This document shows, piece after piece, positions 15,114 to 25,729 of a stretch of DNA of 64,000 bases (the first letter of the stretch is position 1; every line of letters starts with the position of its first letter). The translations under genes and the position numbers were made by a program. The notes under the pieces were generated by a model, which saw only the letters and a program-made list of their open reading frames with translations, did not search any database and was not told where the DNA came from. This DNA comes from Oscillibacter sp. MSJ-31 (lineage in GTDB: Bacteria > Bacillota > Clostridia > Oscillospirales > Oscillospiraceae), in assembly GCF_018918025.1 (NCBI RefSeq), contig NZ_JAHLPT010000009.1, positions 1 through 64,000 on the forward strand, written 5' to 3'.

Positions 15114-15954
15114 CCTCTTCCACCCCCAGATAGGCGTCGATGACGCGCTGGTTATTCTGGATCTCCTCCGGCGTACCGGTGGCGATCAGTTCACCGAAGT
15201 CAATGACGTAGATGCGGTCGGAAATGTCCATGACGAGGTCCATGTGGTGCTCGATGAGCAGGATGGTCATGTGGAACTCGTCACGGATGCGGCCGATGAA
15301 CTCGGTCAGCTCGTTCGTCTCCTGCGGATTCATGCCAGCGGCAGGCTCGTCGAGCATCAGGAGCTTCGGATGCGTCGCCAGCGCGCGGGCGATCTCCAAC
15401 CGGCGCTGCTTGCCGTAGGGCAAAGACGTCGCCAGCTCGTCCTTCACATCCTCCAGACCCACGATGCGCAGAAGCTCCATGACCTCCGCGCGATGCTGCG
15501 CCTCCTCCTTGCGGTTGAGACGGAACGTGGCGGAAAAGACGTTGCTGGTGCGCAGCATATGCTTGGCGATGAGCACATTGTCGAACACGGTCTGGGACTT
15601 CCACAGGCGGATGTTCTGGAACGTGCGCGCCATGCCGAGCTTGGTGATCCGGTCGGGCGTAGGGTCGAGCACGGGCAGCTGAACGAATTTCCCGGCCTCC
15701 TTGCCCTTGTAATTCTGCTTCATCTTGCCCTGCGGATGGTTGCGAACGATCGGCTCGCCCATGAAGCTGACCTGACCGTTCGTCGGCTCATACACACCGG
15801 TGATGGTGTTGAACGCGGTGGTCTTGCCCGCGCCGTTGGGACCGATGAGCGCGACGATCTCGCCCTCGTTGACCTCAAGGCTCAGGTTGTCGACGGCGAC
15901 GACGCCGCCGAACTGCATCGTAATATTGTCAAGACGCAGAACGTTTTGGCTCAT
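15106..15954 (-). CDS. livG: branched-chain amino acid ABC transporter ATPase LivG
   Basis: A 282-residue ATPase with Walker A GPNGAGKTT, the LivG-typical FNTITGVYEPTNG, signature LPYGKQRRLEIARAL, Walker B LLMLDEPAAGMNP and switch LLIEHHMDLVM. An insert of about 30 residues (RNHPQGKMKQNYKGKEAGKF...) before RTFQNIRLW makes it slightly longer than the classical ~255 residues. It pairs with LivF. It overlaps livM by four bases at its start. Confidence 0.95.
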   Translation of the reverse strand: MSQNVLRLDNITMQFGGVVAVDNLSLEVNEGEIVALIGPNGAGKTTAFNTITGVYEPTNGQVSFMGEPIVRNHPQGKMKQNYKGKEAGKFVQLPVLDPTPDRITKLGMARTFQNIRLWKSQTVFDNVLIAKHMLRTSNVFSATFRLNRKEEAQHRAEVMELLRIVGLEDVKDELATSLPYGKQRRLEIARALATHPKLLMLDEPAAGMNPQETNELTEFIGRIRDEFHMTILLIEHHMDLVMDISDRIYVIDFGELIATGTPEEIQNNQRVIDAYLGVEEDA

Positions 15955-17060
15955 TTCTCGCCGCCTCCCTTCTTTGTATGACGGCGCAGGAGATCGGGCA
16001 GCTCCTTATCGCCCATGATGCCCTTGCGGAAGAAGAGCACGACGACCATGATGATGACGGAGATGACCGCCATGCGGAAGCCGTTCTTGAAGAGGCCCGG
16101 TGCCGTGATGCCGAGGAACTTGCCGGTATCCAGACCGCGCAGCAGCCACTCGAGCGCCGCGATGTAGAGGAAGCTCGTGAGCACGCTGCCGGTGATGGAG
16201 CCGATGCCGCCGATGACGACCAGCAGCAAGATCTCATAGGTCATGCTGCTTCGGAACGACATCGCCGGCACCGCGCCCATGTACATCGCCAGCATACCGC
16301 CGCCGACGCCCGCGAAGAACGAGGAAATGACGAAGGCAAGGCGCTTGTGGTGGGCGAGATTGATGCCCATCGCCTCGGCGGCGACCTCGTCGTCGCGGAT
16401 GGCCTTGAACGCGCGGCCGTAGGTGGAGTTCACCAGCAGCACAACGCACGCGATGAACACGCCGATGAGCAGCAGGTACGCGGTCGCGCTGCTGAAATCG
16501 GGATAGCCCTTGAGAAGGTTCGAGGCGTTGGTCAGCGGACCGATGGCGTTCCATTGGATAATGGTGCGCATGATCTCGGCAAAGCCGAGGGTCGCAATGG
16601 CGAGGTAGTCGCTCTTCAGACGCAGCACGGGCAGACCGATCAGATAGGCGAAGAACGCCGCGATCAGACCGCCGACAAGCAGCGCGAGGATCATGCCGAC
16701 CGCCGCGCCGACCTTGTCGCCAAGGAAGCCCGCAAAGACCTCCGGCAGGGAGAACTTCACGATGCCGCCGTCAAAATACTGGTACACGCCCGCGCGCTTG
16801 GCGACCGGGATGCACAGCACCGCGTAGGAATACGCGCCGAGGAGCATAAAGCCCGCCTGACCGAGGGAGAAAAGGCCCGTAAAGCCGTTGAGCAGGTTCA
16901 TCGAAACGGCGACGAGGGAATAGACCGACGCCTTTTTGATGACCTTGATCACAATGTGATAGCTCGGGAGCTGGGAGTCGAGGACCATCGTGACCGCCAG
17001 CACGACGAACAGGATGAGCGCGGTGAAGATATACTCTTTGCCGATCGTTTTCTTTTTCAT
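15951..17060 (-). CDS. livM: branched-chain amino acid ABC transporter permease LivM
   Basis: A 369-residue permease with about nine or ten hydrophobic helices and the family motif GLFSLGQAGFMLLGAY near the N-terminus. The cytoplasmic EAA-like loop reads GRAFKAIRDDEVAAEAMGIN. It forms the membrane channel with LivH. The ATG at 17060 is chosen over the GTG two codons earlier because GGAGG lies seven bases before it. Spacing to livH is a few bases, so the two are translationally linked. Confidence 0.94.
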   Translation of the reverse strand: MKKKTIGKEYIFTALILFVVLAVTMVLDSQLPSYHIVIKVIKKASVYSLVAVSMNLLNGFTGLFSLGQAGFMLLGAYSYAVLCIPVAKRAGVYQYFDGGIVKFSLPEVFAGFLGDKVGAAVGMILALLVGGLIAAFFAYLIGLPVLRLKSDYLAIATLGFAEIMRTIIQWNAIGPLTNASNLLKGYPDFSSATAYLLLIGVFIACVVLLVNSTYGRAFKAIRDDEVAAEAMGINLAHHKRLAFVISSFFAGVGGGMLAMYMGAVPAMSFRSSMTYEILLLVVIGGIGSITGSVLTSFLYIAALEWLLRGLDTGKFLGITAPGLFKNGFRMAVISVIIMVVVLFFRKGIMGDKELPDLLRRHTKKGGGEK

Positions 17061-17072
17061 CTTCACCCCTCC

Positions 17073-17951
<879 letters not shown>

Positions 17952-18000
17952 GGAAAACCTCCTGTTGGTAGGATTCGGGGGAACGCGAAAAAACGGGGAA

Positions 18001-18030
18001 AACTTGGCGGGGCAAAAGCCCCGCCAAGTT
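18001..18030 (-). terminator. intra-operon hairpin (attenuating terminator)
   Basis: 12-bp perfect arms around CAAAAG/CTTTTG, followed on the minus strand by TTTTCC. It lies between the binding-protein gene and livH. Such structures raise binding-protein mRNA above permease mRNA. Confidence 0.7.
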
Positions 18031-18060
18031 TGCTGCTTGTGGAGAGATTTGTGGCTTTTC

Positions 18061-19263
18061 TCAGTCGATGCCCTGGATCTTCACGAAGTCCCACGCACCG
18101 GTCTCGGTGTTGGCGGTCTTGATGTAGGCCGCGTCGCGCTTGGCGTCGCCGATGTCGTCGAAGGCGATCTCGCCGGAGATGCCGGAGTAGGTCACGCCGG
18201 GCAGAGCCGCGAGGATGTCGGCGGGCGCGGTGCTGCCGGCAGCCTTGATGGCCTCAAGCGCGGTGAAGTAAGCGTCGTAGCCCATGACGGTGACGGCGGA
18301 GACCATGTCGTTGCCGCCGTTGTTGGTCTTGGCGTCGGCGTTGGCATTGATCCACTCCTTGATGCCGGCGTCGAACTCGGGATTACCACCCTCCTGATAG
18401 AAGGTCGTGATCTTAACATCGACATCCTTGCCCTTGGCGGCCTCAACGACCATGTTGCTGTCGAGCGTGTCGCCGCCGAGGATCGTGCCCTCGAACTTCT
18501 GCGCGGCGGCGGCCTCAACGATCAGCTGCGCATAGTTGATGGAGACGGGGGAGAAAATGACGCCGGCGTTGGCAGCCTTGGCGTTGTTGATATAGGAAAC
18601 GAAGTTGGCATTGCCCTCGGGGAAGTTCTCGGCAACGACCTTGCCGCCGAGCTTCTCAAAGGCCTGCGTGAAGTAGTAGATCAAGCCCTGATCGTAGTCG
18701 CTGCCGAGCATACCGAGCAGGTAAGCGGTGTCGACGCCGAGCTCCTTGTAGGCATAGTTCGCAAGAACGGTGCCCTGGAAGGGATCGAGGAAGCAGATGC
18801 GGAAGTAGACATCGCAGTCGGAAGTGACCTGCGGGTTGGTGCAGGTGACGCCGATGGCAGGCACGCCGGCCTCGGCGAACACGGTGCCGCCGGCCATGGA
18901 CACGCCGGAGCCGTAGGAGCCGAGCACGATGCTCACGCCCTTGTTGACCAGCTCAGCGGCCGCGGACGGGCCGTTCTCGGCTGCGGTACGGTTATCGACG
19001 ACCTCCAGCTGGACCTTGTAGGTCTCGCCGTTGATGTCGACGGTGGGCTGGACGTAGTTGGCATACTGCATACCAAGCACCTCCTGCTTGCCGCCGGCGC
19101 CGTTGTCGCCGGTGAGCGGCTCGAAGACGCCGATCTTCACGACCTTCTCTTCGCCGGTGGTGTTGGGCGTGCCGCCCTCCTGCTGTTCGCCGCCCTTGTC
19201 GCCGCAGGCGACCAGGCCAAGCGCCATGACGAGCGCAAGGACGAGTGCAAGAATCTTTTTCAT
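18061..19263 (-). CDS. livJ: branched-chain amino acid-binding lipoprotein LivJ/LivK-like
   Basis: A 400-residue type I periplasmic-binding-fold lipoprotein with signal peptide and lipobox ending LGLVAC (Cys20), then a glycine/glutamate linker. The mature part shows the family features VVKIGVFEPLTGDNGAGGKQ, GVSIVLGSYGSGVSMA and GYDAYFTALEAIKAAGS. It delivers leucine, isoleucine, valine or related ligands to LivHM. The ATG at 19263 sits eight bases after AGGAGG; the ATG at 19269 is too close. It is first in the operon, upstream of livH. Confidence 0.93.
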   Translation of the reverse strand: MKKILALVLALVMALGLVACGDKGGEQQEGGTPNTTGEEKVVKIGVFEPLTGDNGAGGKQEVLGMQYANYVQPTVDINGETYKVQLEVVDNRTAAENGPSAAAELVNKGVSIVLGSYGSGVSMAGGTVFAEAGVPAIGVTCTNPQVTSDCDVYFRICFLDPFQGTVLANYAYKELGVDTAYLLGMLGSDYDQGLIYYFTQAFEKLGGKVVAENFPEGNANFVSYINNAKAANAGVIFSPVSINYAQLIVEAAAAQKFEGTILGGDTLDSNMVVEAAKGKDVDVKITTFYQEGGNPEFDAGIKEWINANADAKTNNGGNDMVSAVTVMGYDAYFTALEAIKAAGSTAPADILAALPGVTYSGISGEIAFDDIGDAKRDAAYIKTANTETGAWDFVKIQGID

Positions 19264-19556
19264 ATACATATCCTCCTGACTTTCTGCCGCGCTGCCGCGG
19301 CAAGCGGGGCGTCCGCCCCTTTTGGTTGCAGTTTATTTTATCGAACCGTTGAATGGATTTCAAGCGTCGAATCTGTCAGAATTTTCGGTCGTTTCCGGTC
19401 GTTTTTCCCACGGTCGCCTCCAAATTTCATGTGCATTTGTCTACGCGCCGCGGACTCAAGTCCATTTATTGAGAATATCTATTGCTTTTCTGTTTTCCCC
19501 ACGAGGACAAATGCTCTTGTCACTTTGCACAATAAAGATTTTCGCAAGAAAAGAAA
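19264..19556. other. intergenic region upstream of liv operon
   Basis: About 290 bases, with an A+T-rich stretch (19320-19560) between the binding-protein gene and the ftsH terminator. It should contain the liv operon promoter on the minus strand. No RNA gene or riboswitch was recognised. Confidence 0.4.
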
Positions 19557-19558
19557 AA

Positions 19559-19602
19559 AGTGACGCAGGGAACGGCAAATGCCCGTCCCTGCGTCACTTT
19601 TT
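19559..19602 (-). terminator. ftsH terminator
   Basis: 13-bp arms capped by a second short stem, with TTTTTTCTTTTC following on the minus strand. Confidence 0.85.
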
Positions 19603-19621
19603 CCATTCGTCCTTTTGCCCA

Positions 19622-21451
19622 TCAGGCTTTTTCGCCGACCATTCGCTCAAATTCCTCGCCGGTCATCGTCTCGTGGGCGAGCAGATATTCCGCCACGGCG
19701 GTCAGCGCCTCGCGCCGTGCCGTCAAGATCTCCTCGCAGCGCGCATACGCGCGGTCGATGATGGCCTTGACCTCGTCGTCGATCTCGGCGGCGGTCTTTT
19801 CCGAGTAGCTGCGCGTCTGGCCCATCGTCTTGCCGATGAACACCTCGTCGTGCCCGCTCTCAAAGGCGATGGAGCCGAGCTTCTCGCTCATGCCGTAGGC
19901 TGTGACCATCTTGCGCGCGATGTGCGAGGCGCGCTCGATGTCGTTCGAGGCGCCGGTGGAAATGTCGCCGAGCATCAGCTTCTCCGCCGCGCGCCCGCCG
20001 AGGAGTGAGACGATCTGCTCCTCCATGTAGCGCTTGGACTGGTAGGAGTGGTCCTCGTCGGGCAGCGCGATGGTCATGCCGCCCGCCTGTCCGCGCGGCA
20101 CGATGGTGATGCGATGCACCGGCTCGTGCGTCGGCAGCGCGTGCATCACGACGGCATGGCCCGCCTCGTGATAGGCGGTCAGCTTCCGCTCGTGCTCCGG
20201 CACAACGCGGCTGCGCTTCTCGGGTCCGGCGAGGACCTTGATCTCCGCCTCCTCGAAGTCCGCCATGGTGATGAATTGGTCGCCGCGGCGCGCGCACAGC
20301 AGCGCCGCCTCGTTGGAAAGGTTCTCAAGGTCCGCGCCGGTGAAGCCCGCCGTGCCCCGCGCGACCTTGGCAAGGTCCACGTCCTCGGCAAGCGGCTTGT
20401 TGGCGGTGTGGATCTTCAAAACGTCCTCGCGTCCCTTGATGTCGGGATAGCCGACGTAGATCTGGCGGTCAAAGCGGCTGGGGCGCAGCAGCGCGGGGTC
20501 GAGGATGTCCGCACGGTTGGTCGCCGCGAGAACGACCACGCCGTCGTTCGTGCCGAAGCCGTCCATCTCGACGAGCAGCTGGTTGAGCGTCTGCTCGCGC
20601 TCGTCGTGACCGCCGCCGAGGCCGGTGCCGCGCTGGCGGCCGACCGCGTCGATCTCGTCGATGAAAATGATGCAGGGAGCCGCCTTCTTGGCCTGCTCGA
20701 ACAGGTCGCGCACGCGGCTTGCGCCGACGCCGACGTACATCTCCACAAAGTCCGAGCCGGAGATGGAGAGGAACTCCACGCCCGCCTCACCCGCGACCGC
20801 GCGGGCGAGCAGCGTCTTGCCCGTGCCCGGAGGGCCGACGAGCAGCACGCCCTTGGGAATACGCGCGCCGAGCTCGACAAACCTTTGCGGGTCGCGCAGG
20901 AAGTCCACGATCTCCGCAAGCTCCTCCTTCTCCTCGTCCGCGCCCGCAACATCGGCAAAGGTGGTCTTGCGGGCGCTCTCGCTGCCGTGCCGGAAGGTGG
21001 CGTTGCCGAACTTCGCCATACGGTCGTTCCCGCCGCCGGAGGCGCGCATGGAGAAAAAGTACCAGATGGCGAACAGCCCCGCGACGGCGATCACATAGGG
21101 CAGGGCAATGGCAAGGTAGTTAGGCGAGTGGTTGGCGGAGTAGTTATAGTCCTCCAGAATGCCGGCGGCCTTCTGCTCCACGACAAGGTCGTTGAGGTCG
21201 TCGTAGAAAAGGTCGAAGTCGTAGAGCTCCTTCCGGAGCTCCGTCTTGCCATCCACCGCCTCGCGCAGCTTGAGCGTGAGCGTGGTGTCCTGCACGGCGA
21301 AGGACTTCACCTTCTCCTGTTCAAAGAGCTGCACGACCTCAGCATAGGAGATCTCCGGCTCCTTGGGGCGGAAGAAATACGAGGCGGCCGAGAGCAGCAT
21401 GAAAACGCACAGCATCCACAGTACATAATTGGGTCGTTTGGTCTGGGTCAA
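19622..21451 (-). CDS. ftsH: ATP-dependent zinc metalloprotease FtsH
   Basis: A 609-residue membrane AAA protease. A first helix (about 9-24) is followed by an extracellular domain and a second helix (about 112-134). The AAA domain has Walker A GPPGTGKT (206-213), Walker [11 protein letters not shown] (261-270) and the pore motif [11 protein letters not shown]. The zinc site is HEAGH (428-432). It degrades misfolded membrane proteins and regulators. The start is taken as TTG ([10 protein letters not shown]) because GGAGGG lies six bases upstream; an open frame further upstream is not protein-like. It lies downstream of hpt and tilS, the usual cluster. Confidence 0.95.
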   Translation of the reverse strand: MTQTKRPNYVLWMLCVFMLLSAASYFFRPKEPEISYAEVVQLFEQEKVKSFAVQDTTLTLKLREAVDGKTELRKELYDFDLFYDDLNDLVVEQKAAGILEDYNYSANHSPNYLAIALPYVIAVAGLFAIWYFFSMRASGGGNDRMAKFGNATFRHGSESARKTTFADVAGADEEKEELAEIVDFLRDPQRFVELGARIPKGVLLVGPPGTGKTLLARAVAGEAGVEFLSISGSDFVEMYVGVGASRVRDLFEQAKKAAPCIIFIDEIDAVGRQRGTGLGGGHDEREQTLNQLLVEMDGFGTNDGVVVLAATNRADILDPALLRPSRFDRQIYVGYPDIKGREDVLKIHTANKPLAEDVDLAKVARGTAGFTGADLENLSNEAALLCARRGDQFITMADFEEAEIKVLAGPEKRSRVVPEHERKLTAYHEAGHAVVMHALPTHEPVHRITIVPRGQAGGMTIALPDEDHSYQSKRYMEEQIVSLLGGRAAEKLMLGDISTGASNDIERASHIARKMVTAYGMSEKLGSIAFESGHDEVFIGKTMGQTRSYSEKTAAEIDDEVKAIIDRAYARCEEILTARREALTAVAEYLLAHETMTGEEFERMVGEKA

Positions 21452-21479
21452 AGGTTTTCCCTCCTTTTGCGGCAGCAGA

Positions 21480-21710
21480 GTCTGCCTTGAAGAAAAGAGG
21501 CGACGAGCGCCTCTTTTCGATTCTTCAAAAAAGTCCTCCGGACTTTTTTGATATTTGGATGCGCTTCGCTCTGCGCCTCTCCGCCGCAGCGGCTCGACGC
21601 TCACTTCGCGAGATGTGTTATTTCAGACGCGCATGTCGTCAGAAATAACAGTCAAGATCATTTGCGCCGTGCGCGGCGCAAAGCCTGCGGCGCTTTTTCC
21701 ATCATACGCC
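21480..21710. repeat. array of small palindromes
   Basis: A non-coding stretch composed largely of back-to-back hairpins: GAAGAA/TTCTTC-bounded repeats around 21488-21524, a 10-bp palindrome around CCTCCGG at 21525-21550, and a TGTTATTTC/GAAATAACA hairpin near 21614-21650. It lies between hpt and ftsH. No gene is seen. It may be a family of dispersed palindromic elements. Confidence 0.5.
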
Positions 21711-21796
21711 GGCCTTACTTGCTGTAGACCTCCGGCTTGAGCACACCGATGTACGGCATATTGCGGTACTGCTGGGCGTAATCCAGCCCGTAGCCC
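21711..21796 (-). repeat. duplicate of the hpt 3' end, copy 1
   Basis: 86 bases that repeat 21940-22025 (the last 27 codons of hpt plus flank) with one mismatch, 229 bases away. It is a non-functional duplicate, separated from the true gene end by a palindrome-rich insert. Confidence 0.9.
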
Positions 21797-21939
21797 TTCC
21801 CACCGCGCAGGCGCGGCGGGAGCCCTTTGATCTTACTCTGAACGGTACGGAATGAATCCGTCCCGTTCCAAGATTTTGCCTGCGGCAAAATGCTTGTACG
21901 CGCTTACGCGCGCCGCCCCTTTCAGGGCGTGTGGGCTAC
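21797..21939. mobile_element. palindromic insert between hpt 3'-end copies
   Basis: 143 bases with at least four short hairpins (CCGCGC.GCGCGG, an arm pair around GAACGG/CCGTTC, ATTTTGCC/GGCAAAAT and GCCC/GGGC). It is flanked by the two 86-base copies of the hpt end, as if a small element inserted or moved with duplication of its target. It encodes nothing. Confidence 0.4.
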
Positions 21940-21943
21940 GGCC

Positions 21944-22498
21944 TTACTTGCTGTAGACCTCCGGCTTGAGCACACCGATGTACGGCATATTACGGTACTG
22001 CTGGGCGTAATCCAGCCCGTAGCCCACGACGAACTCGTCGGGGACCTCAAAGCCCGCGAGATCGGCCGTGATGGGCTTGACGCGGCGGGCGGGCTTATCG
22101 AGCAGAGTAACGACCGTCACGCTCTTGGCGCCCTTGGTGAGGAAATAGTTCTTGAGGAAGTAGAGGGTATTGCCGGAGTCCAGGATGTCCTCAATGACCA
22201 CGATCTCGCGGCCCGTAATGTCCTGCTGCAGGTCGTGCGTGATCTGCACCACGCCGGACGAGGACGTGCCGTTCTGGTAGGACGACACCGCGATGAACTC
22301 GATGTCGCTCTTGATCTGGCAGGCGCGGACGATGTCCGCCATGAAGATGAAGCTGCCCTTGAGCACGCCGAGGAACAGCGGGTTGCGGTCCTTGAACTGC
22401 TCGTAGAGCGTGTCGCCCATCTCCTGCACGCGCGTCCTGATCTGCTCCTCGCTGTAGAGCACCTTCAGCATATCCTGATCCATCATGCTTTTCGCCAT
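21944..22498 (-). CDS. hpt: hypoxanthine phosphoribosyltransferase
   Basis: A 184-residue purine salvage enzyme that makes IMP or GMP from hypoxanthine or guanine plus PRPP. The PRPP-binding loop VVIEDILDSGNTL is present, with the early flexible-loop region FIAVSSYQNGTSSSGVV and the base-recognition end [30 protein letters not shown] is taken as start with GGGAGAGGG upstream. It lies in the classical tilS-hpt-ftsH order. Its final 27 codons occur again 229 bases downstream as a repeat. Confidence 0.95.
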   Translation of the reverse strand: MAKSMMDQDMLKVLYSEEQIRTRVQEMGDTLYEQFKDRNPLFLGVLKGSFIFMADIVRACQIKSDIEFIAVSSYQNGTSSSGVVQITHDLQQDITGREIVVIEDILDSGNTLYFLKNYFLTKGAKSVTVVTLLDKPARRVKPITADLAGFEVPDEFVVGYGLDYAQQYRNMPYIGVLKPEVYSK

Positions 22499-22542
22499 AG
22501 TTTTTCCCTCTCCCATTGTTTTATGTTTGTTTTTCCGGAGAC

Positions 22543-23880
22543 TTACTCCGCGGTTTTCTCAAAGGTCAATACACACACGCTCTCGCCGTCGCCCGGCAGG
22601 AACAGCGCGTCCGTGCCGATGCCGTACACCGCAGCGACCGCGCCGCCCGAGCGGATGACCGGCGTTTGCTCCCGCTCATCCGGCGAAAAGCCGCGCTCGG
22701 CGAAGAGCCGCTTGAGGCTCCGCGAGCCGCGCGAGACGGGCAGCGTCATGCTCTCCCGCGCGTCCCACGCGCCGACCGAGAGCGGCGCGTCCAAAGCGGC
22801 ACCTCTTAATATAACGGTATTCTCGGAATTTTCAACCGTTTTTTCGCATTTTCGGCAGGTGATGGCAAAGCCACCCCACCGGACGGTCTCCCCTGCGCGG
22901 AGCAAAACGCGCTCCGGCGTTTCCCTCCGGTGTGTGCAGAGCGTCAGCACACCGTCCGCGCGCCGCGCGGTCACGCCGCCGGGCAGGTCGAGCTGTGCCG
23001 TCCCGCTTCCCGCACAAAGCGCGGCAAGCGCGTCGTAGTGCGCGGCGGTGAAGTCCTTCTTCCCCGCGCCGAGCGCGTCGAGCGCAAGGCGCAGCACCCT
23101 CGGCTTCAGGACCGCGGGTACCTGCGTGACCGCCGCGCAGGGCAGCGTCACCGCGCCGGCCTCCGTTTTCAGCTCCGTCAGATAAGCGGCGGCAAGGGAG
23201 TCGAGGTATTCATCCTCCTGCCGCAGGCGCAGCGCCGTCTCGCCGATGTGCTCGACCGCCTGCGCGTTGACCCGGCAGAGCTTCGGCAGCACCTCCGCGC
23301 GGATAAAGTTGCGCGTGAGCGCCGTGTCCGCGTTGGTCGCGTCCGTGCGATAGGGCACATGATGCTCCTTCGCGTAGGCGGCAAGCTCCTCCCGCGTCAG
23401 GCAGAGGAAGGGGCGCACCAGCCTGCCGTTTTTCGGCGCGATGCCCGCAAGGCCCGCCATGCCCGTGCCGCGAGCAAGATGAAAGAGCACCGTTTCGGCG
23501 TTGTCGTTCGCGTGATGGGCGGTGACGATGCGCGCCGCGCCGGTCTGACCGGCGACGGAGTTAAGAAAGTCATAGCGCAGCTTGCGCGCCGCCTCCTCGA
23601 TTGTCAGGCCGTTCTCCCGGGCGTAGGCCGCCACATCGCCCGTGCCGACGCACAGCGGGATGCGCCGCGCCGCGCACCACGCGCGCACGAGATCCTCGTC
23701 CATGTCGGCCTCCTGCCCGCGCAGCTGATGGTTGTAGTGCGCCGCGCACACGCGGTAGCCGTTTTCGTATAAAAAGTCCAGCAGACACATCGAGTCCATG
23801 CCGCCCGAAGCCGCCGCGAGCAGCAGCTCGTAGCGCGGCAGCAGGTCGAAGCGCTGCACAAAGTCCAGTACCTTTTTCAT
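22543..23880 (-). CDS. tilS: tRNA(Ile)-lysidine synthase
   Basis: A 445-residue enzyme that converts the wobble C of tRNA-Ile(CAU) to lysidine using ATP and lysine. The N-terminal PP-loop is ASGGMDSM, followed by AAHYNHQLRG, ARKLRYDFL and TAHHANDNAET, all TilS landmarks. The C-terminal substrate-binding domain ends SLKRLFAERGFSPDERE..PVIRSGG. The start ATG overlaps the dnaB stop by four bases. The gene is essential in bacteria that use this tRNA. Confidence 0.93.
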   Translation of the reverse strand: MKKVLDFVQRFDLLPRYELLLAAASGGMDSMCLLDFLYENGYRVCAAHYNHQLRGQEADMDEDLVRAWCAARRIPLCVGTGDVAAYARENGLTIEEAARKLRYDFLNSVAGQTGAARIVTAHHANDNAETVLFHLARGTGMAGLAGIAPKNGRLVRPFLCLTREELAAYAKEHHVPYRTDATNADTALTRNFIRAEVLPKLCRVNAQAVEHIGETALRLRQEDEYLDSLAAAYLTELKTEAGAVTLPCAAVTQVPAVLKPRVLRLALDALGAGKKDFTAAHYDALAALCAGSGTAQLDLPGGVTARRADGVLTLCTHRRETPERVLLRAGETVRWGGFAITCRKCEKTVENSENTVILRGAALDAPLSVGAWDARESMTLPVSRGSRSLKRLFAERGFSPDEREQTPVIRSGGAVAAVYGIGTDALFLPGDGESVCVLTFEKTAE

Positions 23881-25223
23881 TCGTCCTCGTACCGCCTTTC
23901 GAGCGTGCCGAAGGTCGTGTACTCCGGCATCCAGCGCAGCTCGACCTTGCCGGTCTCGCCGTGGCGGTTCTTGGCGACGATGCACTCGGCAATGTTGTGC
24001 TTTTCGGAATCCTCGTTGTAATAGTCGTCGCGGTAGAGAAAGAGCACGATGTCCGCGTCCTGCTCGATCGCGCCGGATTCACGCAGGTCGGAGAGCATGG
24101 GGCGCTTGTCGTCGCGCTTTTCGTTCGCGCGCGAGAGCTGTGAAAGGCAGAGCACAGGGACCTGCAATTCCTTCGCCATGATCTTGAGCATACGCGAAAT
24201 GTCGCTCACCGCCTGCTGGCGGTTTTCGCCGCTGTAGCCCTTTCCGCCGGCAGAGGTCATCAGCTGAAGATAGTCGATGACGACGAGGCCGAGGTTTTCG
24301 ATGCGGCGGCATTTGGCGTTCATGTCCGCGACGGTGAGGAGCGGGTTGTCGTCGATCTTGATGTCCGTGCGGCTGAGCGTCGAGGCCGCCTCCGCGATCT
24401 TCACCCAGTCGCTCTCGCGCAGATTGCCGGAGATGAGCCGTCCGTTCTCCACCAGCGCTTCGTTGGACAGCACACGGGTGACGAGCTGTTCCTTGGACAT
24501 TTCCAGGGAAAAGACCGCGACCGCCTTGCCGCTCGCCTTTGCCACGTTGAGCGCCACATTGAGCGCAAAGCTGGTCTTGCCCATACCGGGTCTTGCCGCC
24601 AACAGAATAAGGTCAGATTTGCTCAGGCCGTTGATCTTGTCGTCCACGGCGCTCAGGCCCGTGGAAAGACCCGGCAGCGTCTTGCCGCCGGCGGCGGAAA
24701 GCTCGGCGAGGTGGTCGAGCACGCCCTGCAGCACAACGCTGATCTGCTCCATATTCTGTGCGCTGCGCCCGCGGCGCACCGCGTAGATCTTCTGCTCGGC
24801 GGCGTCGAGCACGGCGGAGGCTCCGCCCGTGCCGTCCTGCACCATGCCGGTGATGTCGCTCGCCACGGTCGCGATCGCGCGCAGCAGCGCCTTGTCACGC
24901 ACGATGTCGGCGTATTCGTTGACGTTCGCGGAGGTTGGCGTGACCTCCATGAGCTGCACAAGATAATTGCGCGTGGTGTTTTCGTCATAGGTGCCGTTGC
25001 GCTCCATCTCGCCCGCGACGGTCACGCCGTCGATGGGCTTGGAGTAGAGGAACATGGAATAGATCGTCTCGAAGATCTCCCGGTTCTGGCGCAGGTAGAA
25101 ATCCTCGGGGCGCAGCTTTTCCATCACGTCCTTGATGCAGTTCGCGTCGATGAGCATCGAGCCGAGCACCGCCTGCTCCGCCTCGAGCGAGTGCGGCATC
25201 TGGCGGTAGAGCAGTTCGTCCAT
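23877..25223 (-). CDS. dnaB: replicative DNA helicase DnaB
   Basis: A 448-residue hexameric helicase of normal length. The N-terminal domain (residues 1-110) begins QMPHSLEAEQAVLGSMLID. The RecA-like ATPase has Walker A AARPGMGKT (209-217), VAVFSLEMSKEQL, Walker B LVVIDYLQLM and DLRESGAIEQDADIV. It unwinds DNA at the replication fork. It is preceded by rplI and gdpP in the order typical of Firmicutes, and it is coupled to tilS by a 4-base overlap. Confidence 0.97.
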   Translation of the reverse strand: MDELLYRQMPHSLEAEQAVLGSMLIDANCIKDVMEKLRPEDFYLRQNREIFETIYSMFLYSKPIDGVTVAGEMERNGTYDENTTRNYLVQLMEVTPTSANVNEYADIVRDKALLRAIATVASDITGMVQDGTGGASAVLDAAEQKIYAVRRGRSAQNMEQISVVLQGVLDHLAELSAAGGKTLPGLSTGLSAVDDKINGLSKSDLILLAARPGMGKTSFALNVALNVAKASGKAVAVFSLEMSKEQLVTRVLSNEALVENGRLISGNLRESDWVKIAEAASTLSRTDIKIDDNPLLTVADMNAKCRRIENLGLVVIDYLQLMTSAGGKGYSGENRQQAVSDISRMLKIMAKELQVPVLCLSQLSRANEKRDDKRPMLSDLRESGAIEQDADIVLFLYRDDYYNEDSEKHNIAECIVAKNRHGETGKVELRWMPEYTTFGTLERRYEDE

Positions 25224-25256
25224 CGCAGGGCACCTCTTTTCTGCGTAAAGTCTGGC

Positions 25257-25703
25257 TTATTCCTCCGCCACGGTCACGGTGAACTTCCCGCTGACCTCGT
25301 AGCCGAGCTTCGCGCGGATCTCATAGCTGCCGAACGCCTTGATCGGCTCGTCGAGCACGATCTTCTGCTTGCCGACGTCCAGACCGAACTGCGCCATGAG
25401 CGCCTCGGAGATCTCCTTGCCGGTGATGGCGCCGAAGAGCTTGCCGTTCGCGCCGCCCTTGGCGGTGATCTTCACGGTGCAGTTACGCAGCTTGTCCGCG
25501 GTCTCCACGGCGGCCGCACGATTGGCCGCCTCCTCGGCGCGGCGCGCCTTTTCCTTGAGGTTCATCGTGTTGATGGCGTCCGCCGTGGCGGGGATGGCCA
25601 GCTTGCGCGGCAGCAGATAGTTGCGGGCGTAGCCCTCCGCCGCGTCGATCATCTGGCCCTTCTTGCCCTGACCTCTGACGTCCTGCTGTAAAATAACTTT
25701 CAT
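25257..25703 (-). CDS. rplI: 50S ribosomal protein L9
   Basis: A 148-residue protein of normal L9 length. The N-terminal rRNA-binding domain begins MKVILQQDVRGQGKKGQMIDAA and contains the signature GYARNYLLPRKLA. A long connecting helix (NLKEKARRAEEAANRAAA) leads to the C-terminal domain (KLFGAITGKEISEAL). AGGAGG precedes the start. It is flanked by gdpP and dnaB. Confidence 0.97.
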   Translation of the reverse strand: MKVILQQDVRGQGKKGQMIDAAEGYARNYLLPRKLAIPATADAINTMNLKEKARRAEEAANRAAAVETADKLRNCTVKITAKGGANGKLFGAITGKEISEALMAQFGLDVGKQKIVLDEPIKAFGSYEIRAKLGYEVSGKFTVTVAEE

Positions 25704-25729
25704 CGTTCTATCCTCCTGATGGTGGTTTT

